Of a stretch of 64,000 nt of DNA, positions 58,095-64,000 are shown one piece after another. Position 1 is the first letter of the stretch; every line of letters begins with the position of its first letter. Made by a program: the position numbers and the translations under genes. The notes beneath the pieces were generated by a model. It worked only from the letters and a program-made list of their open reading frames with translations. It was not told the origin of the DNA and did not search any database. Source of the DNA: Fragum whitleyi (lineage: Eukaryota > Mollusca > Bivalvia > Cardiida > Cardiidae); the NCBI GenBank assembly GCA_948146395.1, contig OX411548.1, positions 58,609,020 through 58,673,019 of the forward strand, given 5' to 3'.

Positions 58095-58989
58095 AAGACC
58101 AAAATGTTGAACATCTCTTTTGCATATTGGATAAGGCGCACTATTATTTTTTTGCTTATCATTAGAGTGTGAAATAAAGTAAGAATGGGTAGACATGTAT
58201 GATTTGATATACTTTCTGTTAGAAATCGCGATAAAACATAGCAAAATAGATCTAATCAAAATTAACAACCCTTTCCTTCACAGATTCCGGTTTTAATGCC
58301 CCTGTGATTTATACTGAGAAATTATTGTTATAAAACGATAAATTGCTTACGTTTAAGATGTAACTTATTTTTAATAAATTGCAAAAGAGGTGGAGTCATA
58401 GATGGATTGCAACACCATCCAAGGTTTCCACAAATATACAAACAATCGCTACATAGACATCGAATATGTCGATTCATTGCGTCATTTTACCATCGAAACG
58501 CTCGTTCTTCGGTTATGACATTTTTTATCATAAAGTCAGGATAAGAGCGACATTAAAACATGGCCAGAATGTTCCAGTTGTTTAAGAAAAAAACTATCAG
58601 AAGTAGAGATAACACGACAGGGCTTGTCTTAGCTTATCAATTCCAGGAGTCGTTGACGCGTTGCAGGTAGATTTTAAATAGTCAAAACTGTTACATGTTT
58701 TGAAGGAATTACAACAATGAAATAACTGAATTATTATGTAAATATTTCTTGATTATGCTGATTAAATTAATTTGTTCCTTCATATCTTTATAAGAGATTA
58801 TTATTTTCTATGATTCTTTTGTAAAGATATGAAGAAGACAATAAATTCTTATATATTTATAATTTGTAGTAGTATCCAGAGGAAATTATGAAAATTAAAT
58901 AAATGAAAATGACAGCGACAGAAATTTCAGTTCAGATATTTGAGCGTCAAACCCCGATTTAAAAGTCAAACATGAGCCCTGACAGATGT
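58095..58989 (+). other. Intergenic, nothing recognised
   Basis: AT-rich; no feature supported. Confidence 0.45.
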
Positions 58990-59320
58990 CTTTGTCACCA
59001 CGGCCATTTTTTGGATATAATTTCACGCATAATTCACGCATAATTACTTTGTCCCTTGTCATGATATTCATGCCAAATTTCAATGAAATCAGCCAAATGT
59101 TTTGGGAAAAGAAGATTTTAAGAATTTAAAGTGAAAATAAACTTTGTCCTTCCATTCCACAATTATGTGACAACCAAGTCATTTCAGAACATTTCTGTCA
59201 AGTTTGGTTTAATTTTACCGTTTGGTTTGGAAGATGTTTGACGCACGGACAAACGTAAGTATGACGTATCATAATGTAATGACAATTGCTGGCCTGCTTT
59301 CAGCCGATGGATTGAATAAA
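58990..59320 (-). mobile_element. HINE-like fragment (minus orientation)
   Basis: CCAAATTTCAATGAAATCAG unit, GAACATTTCTGTCAAGTTTG unit, a GACGCACGGACAAACG head, and CAATTGCTGGCCTGCTTTCA with a weak GGCCTGC...GCCGATGG hairpin. Confidence 0.5.
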
Positions 59321-59324
59321 AATC

Positions 59325-59735
59325 ATTTTGGAATTGGGAATACGGTTAGTAACGCATGAAACTCTAAATACAAAAACGCTACAGAACAGATATTTGAGAT
59401 CAATACTAGTCGATGGTAGTAAAATCAGTTTGGAATTGGGAATACGGTTAGTAGCTTAGACGCCTCCTTCACCACAAATCCTGCAGTACCAACATCGTAG
59501 GCTACGGCGTCAGTACTGGCAGACACTTTTGCACATCTTGTGTCTTAAGCATTTAAATCGCACCGTAGCTCGGAGGCTACACAATAAAAGCATCGCATGA
59601 CCGACTGTCCGGATATCGTTTTGAGATAGAGTTTTCTTGGGATTTACAACTCCATATCGCATGAAACTCTAAATACAAAAACGCTAGAAGCAGATATTTG
59701 AGATCAATATTAGTCGATGGTAGTAAACTGTCGTA
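59325..59735 (+). repeat. Interspersed local duplication
   Basis: CGCATGAAACTCTAAATACA with AAAACGCTA and AGATATTTGAGATCAATA, then AGTCGATGGTAGTAAA, occurs at about 59350-59420 and 59655-59730. TTGGAATTGGGAATACGGTT occurs at about 59328 and 59434. The block between holds GTAGGCTACGGCG and CGTAGCTCGGAGGCTAC. Confidence 0.75.
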
Positions 59736-60535
59736 GGTTAACTTTTCCATCATGAAAAATCGGGGTTTTGGTCCCTACTAATAAAGTATATGGAATTATT
59801 GTACTTTTTTCAAATATTTTATAACAAAAACTTCTGTTTCTTCTTAACCTTTTATCATGTTCCACTACAGTAAAAAGGGAAATGCTCGAATTTTGACGTA
59901 CAGCGAAAACTCATCAGATAGACTTTTATAGGGTATTTGTTTTGGTTTTGCAAAATGATTTAATTTAATTGTCCAAAGATCTCTAGAAAAGCAATTTCTT
60001 AAAAATGTGATACAGAAAACAAATTATCTCAGTTCAAATATTCTTTTGGGGAATTTCACTAGGGAAAATACGAGGTAGCGAATGTTATCCAATTTCAATA
60101 AATGGCTCTGTTATTTTGTCAAAGAAATAGATTATTGTCAAAGAACAGATTGGTTGATAAGGTTTGCTTTAATGTAGAATTTATCGACTTTCATAAGATA
60201 ACATTATTTCTCGGAGGAAAACATGTGAAATTGAGTTTGTTGGGATACATGTTTAAAATAGCCACATTCTAAATCCTACTCACTTTATGGCCGAATCACT
60301 TTAAATAGCCGGACAAACTTTTATTTAAAGGAAACGCTCCTAGTGGGAACCGTTTAGTTAAACGGTTTCTTATTCGCATAAAAAAATCAAAGTACTGACA
60401 GTACTGAAAGCCAGGTCTTGAGTACATGTAAATGGCTGAACTCGTTCTCCTTTCAGGGAGAAACAAAACATAATAAAGTACAAAAAAGTAATTGTAACCT
60501 CAAATTTTAGAGACTTGCATAAAATCTCACAAAAG

Positions 60536-60786
60536 AAAAAAAAAGCATTACAAAAATATACATACGCAATATCATGAGCTTTGGTTTAAACCTATTTATT
60601 TTACATCGATTGGGAAACAAGTTCTTACAACTTAGATTAATCCCTCTCGATTCTGCTTCCTGGAAAATTCACCAGTACTCGCGCCGAATGTGAGGGCCAA
60701 TGAAAGACCCAAGATCGATAGCCGCTCCCGGGAATCGAACTGGGTCAAGAGGCAGACGCTCTTCCTCTAGACCACGGACACCACAC
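60536..60786 (-). mobile_element. tRNA-headed SINE, third family, poly(A) end
   Basis: Minus strand. Head GTGTCCGTGGTCTAGAGGAA with AGTTCGATTCCCGGGAGC (good A and B boxes, variable arm lost). A body of about 180 bp follows, and the element ends in an A-rich/T-rich tract near 60536-60545. The head looks like a degenerate Lys- or Glu-type tRNA. Confidence 0.6.
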
Positions 60787-61294
60787 AGTGTGTGAGTACA
60801 TGAGTACATTGTATTGGTCAGAGGATATGAAACACATCTAAAATAATAAAGAATATTTCAAACGATAGAAAATTGTTTTCCTTTTTCTCTTGATGATATG
60901 CAGTACTTCCGAAATGATTGGTTGAGATAACCCTATATCACCCCATTAACTATTCAACGCCAGCATCTTGTATCCTGTAGCAGACGACTTTAAAATAGAT
61001 TGATTCAAAAGCAAAATATGCTCCTAATGAGTCATTTGGTATAAAAAATCCAAAGATATTATAAAAATTGCAGACGTATCAGCCCAGCAAAGCACACCGC
61101 TGTTGCGAAGGTCATGCTTATTGCTTAAAGACGTCGCATATGTTGCGTCTCAAATTATAAAAAAAAAAAATAATAAAAGAAGAAAGAAAAATAGAACTAA
61201 TAGAAAAATGAGAGAACTTCTCAATATCTTGCCCCAAAATGATCCCTGGATCGGATCTTTGTTGAAATTTTTAGGGTGTTACAGACGTTAAAAA

Positions 61295-61432
61295 ACTAAA
61301 AAAAAAAAACAAACAACAAAAAAAAAAAACCCACATGATTCACCGATTGTGCGCCTCGAACCCACGCCGCGAATGTACAAAATTTTACGGGCTTCAGACG
61401 TATACGTTAGGCTATGGCCACTCCGACTGACC
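61295..61432 (-). mobile_element. tRNA-Ser/Leu-like head with A-rich tail, minus strand
   Basis: Minus strand GTCGGAGTGGCCATAGCC, then TCTGAAGCC and the B box GCGTGGGTTCGAGGCGC. It resembles a class II (long variable arm) tRNA. It runs into a T-rich stretch that is A-rich on the plus strand (61295-61332). It is probably a SINE or tRNA pseudogene, as the stems are imperfect. Confidence 0.45.
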
Positions 61433-61693
61433 GTCAGCGAATTTTAAGACTATATATTATTGATTTCCTAAAATAGGATCCTTTCCTACGCGATTTACGA
61501 TTGTGTAAAAAATATTCATATAGTTTACGGACCCAAAAGAATTGTCTTGTCTTTTTTTTTTATTTAACTAAAATGGCAGTTAAGTTAAAGCCGAAATGAT
61601 ACAGCAATTAGCGGTTTTCGGTCTGTACACACGAGGAACTACTTTTTGATTTTGGCGGTGAAGAGGTCAACAATTTCCATCCCGTCTGGCAGC

Positions 61694-61727
61694 AATAAAG
61701 CCAGTATACTGAAAGTATACCTGGCTT
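61694..61727 (+). repeat. Inverted repeat hairpin
   Basis: AAAGCCAGTATACTG pairs with AGTATACCTGGCTTT, with a one-base bulge. Function unknown. Confidence 0.6.
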
Positions 61728-61881
61728 TAATCAAATAACGAATACTTACCTTTAGTAAAAGCTCATCTCGGCTCTGTAAAATCTCGGCTATAATGTAACA
61801 AGAGGTTAATATTATCTTAGATGCTTTGCTGACTCACTGAAAAAATCAAAATGCCATTCTACCTGAATACTTAAAGGGCCT

Positions 61882-61884
<3 letters not shown>

Positions 61885-61913
<29 letters not shown>
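61885..61913 (+). repeat. T29 homopolymer
   Basis: Uninterrupted T tract, possibly the poly(A) end of a minus-strand retroposed sequence. Confidence 0.9.
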
Positions 61914-62089
61914 CAAAACTAACAGTCTTTTTTTTCGGTACAATAATTTTGCACAAATCCGAAAAGAATCCGAAAAATTAAATTTACTTCGAGATTTTGT
62001 GAACACATACGCCGTAGAAATTAAAAAAAATATATATCATAAAAAAAATCGGGGTTATCATACGGCGACCGTGGTATTAGTAATATTGG

Positions 62090-62416
62090 CTTTAACGAAG
62101 GAATCAGAAATTATCATTTCTGTAAAGTTTGTTTGAATTCTGGCCAGAAGTTTGAGAGGAGAATTTTTTCTATCTCACCATTGGGGCCCATTTGTTGGTG
62201 ACTCGACAGCACGTAGCCCAAGTTATCAACCCGATCTGAATTATACGAAGGAATCTAAGAGAACAAGACCATAAGAACATTCCTTTGAAATTTGGCGAGA
62301 TTCTGCCCAGTTGTTTCAGAGAAGGTTTTTAATTATGAATTCTATGCACGGACGCACTGACTAACCACAGACGACCCGATACTACATAAGGTCCGCTTGA
62401 CTTGTCCTGTGGAGCT
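62090..62416 (-). mobile_element. HINE-like element fragment with 5' end (minus orientation)
   Basis: Two units of the 1554/7785-type core (GGGGCCCATTTGTTGGTGAC, CAACCCGATCTGAATT). Then comes the head GCACGGACGCACTGACTAAC and a decayed 5' hairpin, GCTTGACTTGTCCTGTGGAGC. Confidence 0.6.
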
Positions 62417-63254
62417 GAAGCCGAAAGAATCTTAAAGTTCATTCAATTTAATCCATATCCTGCTATTTTTTAATAGGGGACACATGAAGAGGATGGTAAT
62501 ACATTCTTGTAACTATAAATCATTTCTGTGGCTTGTATAAAGATATCCATAGCCTTTTCTTTTCCGTTGTCTAAATTCTGTTTAGATTTTGCACATCGAC
62601 CAAATCAAAAACATCTAGTAGGATAGTTAAAGTAAATACCGCTTATCAAGTCTTCCAGTAAGTTATGCGTGCGATAAATATGTCAATCAGTTTTAAAATT
62701 TCCAATTTAAAATGACACGTAATTCAAAAACCATATTATCAGCTACCTTGCTTATGCAGTCAATCGCTTCAAATAACCGAATTGCCAATAAACACAACCA
62801 CAAGCAACAATTCCAATTAGCAAATTGTACACTTTCGCTTCTACACTGTTTTCTATCGGTATGTATATATGAAAAAAGTCCCATCCAGATCATTATTTAG
62901 CATCGACCGAGTGCACAGTTTGGGTTTGGTTAGTAGTTGTCAAAAAAAACCCAATTCGTCTACCTTTCCCTGTTAGCGTGCATTATTCCCCGTTCCAACA
63001 GCGTATCATTCCAACGGTTAGTAAATCATTCGGGTTGTGGTATGTAAATTCTGTTTAAAGACATATTTTAATAATTACACAAAATATTTTGATTTCATCG
63101 TCTTTATGAGGTAAAGGAATTCAAATAATGATGCTTTTCGAAAACGAGTAGTATGAAAATGCTACAATTTTAAAATGCTTTGAATTGTGAAAGATTGATT
63201 TATTTTTCTATGAAAATTTGATAGAAAAAATCAATTAATACTTTTCCATTTTCT

Positions 63255-63545
63255 ATTTTCGAGTCATGCTGTCAAACCAGTAGTCGTGAAATTGAATCCT
63301 GGCTCGACCAACACCATACGACATTTGATACACGAGTCAAGATTCCAGCCCCCCCCCCCCCCCCCCCCAATCAATGGGTGAATAACAAGAAATAAGTTGG
63401 ATGGGCAGCTGGTGGTTCGGATGAATAGTTGTGTTTTACTGGTGCAAAAACGGTAGGAAACCATGGTTATGAGTACCAGCCGCTGAGCTGAGATATAACT
63501 TTAATAATGTTGAAAGTGATGTTAAACACAATACAAACAAACAGA
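63255..63545 (+). mobile_element. Degenerate SINE copy with C20 expansion (Asp-type family)
   Basis: Head remnant CATGCTGTCAAACCAGTAGT with TGAATCCTGGCTCGACC. A C20 tract follows at 63349-63368, then the body AATCAATGGGTGAATAAC, AGCTGGTGG, AACCATGGTTATGAG, AGATATAACTTTAATAATG and TTGAAAGTGATGTTAAAC. Confidence 0.7.
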
Positions 63546-63567
63546 TAAACCATTTCCTTCAAATATT

Positions 63568-63756
63568 GTTTGCCCTCACAAATGGGTTGATACTCGCAGA
63601 CCTATGTGACATAACAGCTGGAGGCTTGGAAATGATGTGATGGTTTTTCTGGTAAGAGAAATACCACGAAACCATTGTTAGGTGCCGAAGCCGCCACGAT
63701 ATAATTAAAAAATGTCGAAAGCGGCATAAAACTCCATTCAATCAACCAATCAAACA
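63568..63756 (+). mobile_element. SINE copy, 5'-truncated (Asp-type family)
   Basis: TTGCCCTCACAAATGGGTTG, AGCTGGAGGCTTGGAAATG, TTAGGTGCCGAAGCCGCCAC, AAAGCGGCATAAAACTCC and an (AATC)n-like tail. It lies in tandem with the copy at 63255-63545. Confidence 0.85.
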
Positions 63757-64000
63757 TTGTTTGCTAAATCATATACATGTACAAGAAATAATAAAATAAG
63801 GGGGGATTATTCAGCGTCTGACCTTTCAGAAACTTTGAAAACAGCATTATCTATCCATACGGTATTCCAAACAATAAAAAAACGTTCGTACCTGCAGACA
63901 ATTTTTGCTTGCGCATACAGTACTAGTTTTATGTAATCGGGCACGTTATCTCCTCGTTGACGCCAGTTCATGTTTGCTTTGTTAGATTAAAAGCAAGATT

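Overview
The window is eukaryotic genomic DNA, AT-rich and mostly non-coding. By its repeats it is most likely from a bivalve mollusc: tRNA-headed SINEs ending in (AATC)n, and many short elements with GTCCGTC-rich heads, about 150-165 bp internal tandem units and CTCTTGTTT ends. Long introns, GT-AG splice sites and dense microsatellites fit this. No operon, bacterial gene or CRISPR array is present.

The clear gene is on the + strand: the 3' two thirds of a rhodopsin-class (class A) neuropeptide-type GPCR in four coding exons, 1157-1280, 18348-18550, 39267-39366 and 40041-40457. The phases fit throughout (2-0, 0-2, 2-0, 0-stop). Together they give Arg plus 280 residues, from the R of the DRY motif through TM4, ECL2, TM5, ICL3, TM6, TM7 (NPVVY) and the cytoplasmic tail. 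The exon for TM1-TM3 lies upstream of the window. The 100-nt ICL3 exon has no obvious long ORF and was found from splice sites and phase.

On the - strand, inside the first GPCR intron, a small unidentified gene is proposed. Two coding exons (6075-6220 and a terminal exon with its stop at 3282-3284) share a compatible phase. They lie downstream of a CpG-richer, promoter-like stretch at about 7380-7780. Its first coding exon is unresolved.

The rest is repeats. One group looks Helentron/HINE-like (pearl-type): a 5' hairpin, a GTCCGTC-rich stretch, a tandem-repeat core, a 3' hairpin, then CTCTTGTTT. These lie on both strands with several unrelated cores. There are SINEs of at least three tRNA-headed families; two piggyBac-like MITEs with TTAA duplications plus a fragment of a third; several other inverted-repeat MITEs; a 1.4-kb mariner-like non-autonomous element; and a Penelope-like GIY-YIG endonuclease relic. 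A 4.1-kb segment bounded by inverted repeats (about 49.9-54.0 kb) carries a recurrent GTAACG motif. Downstream of the GPCR (40.5-64 kb) no gene could be supported.

All family assignments were made by eye. No database search was run.
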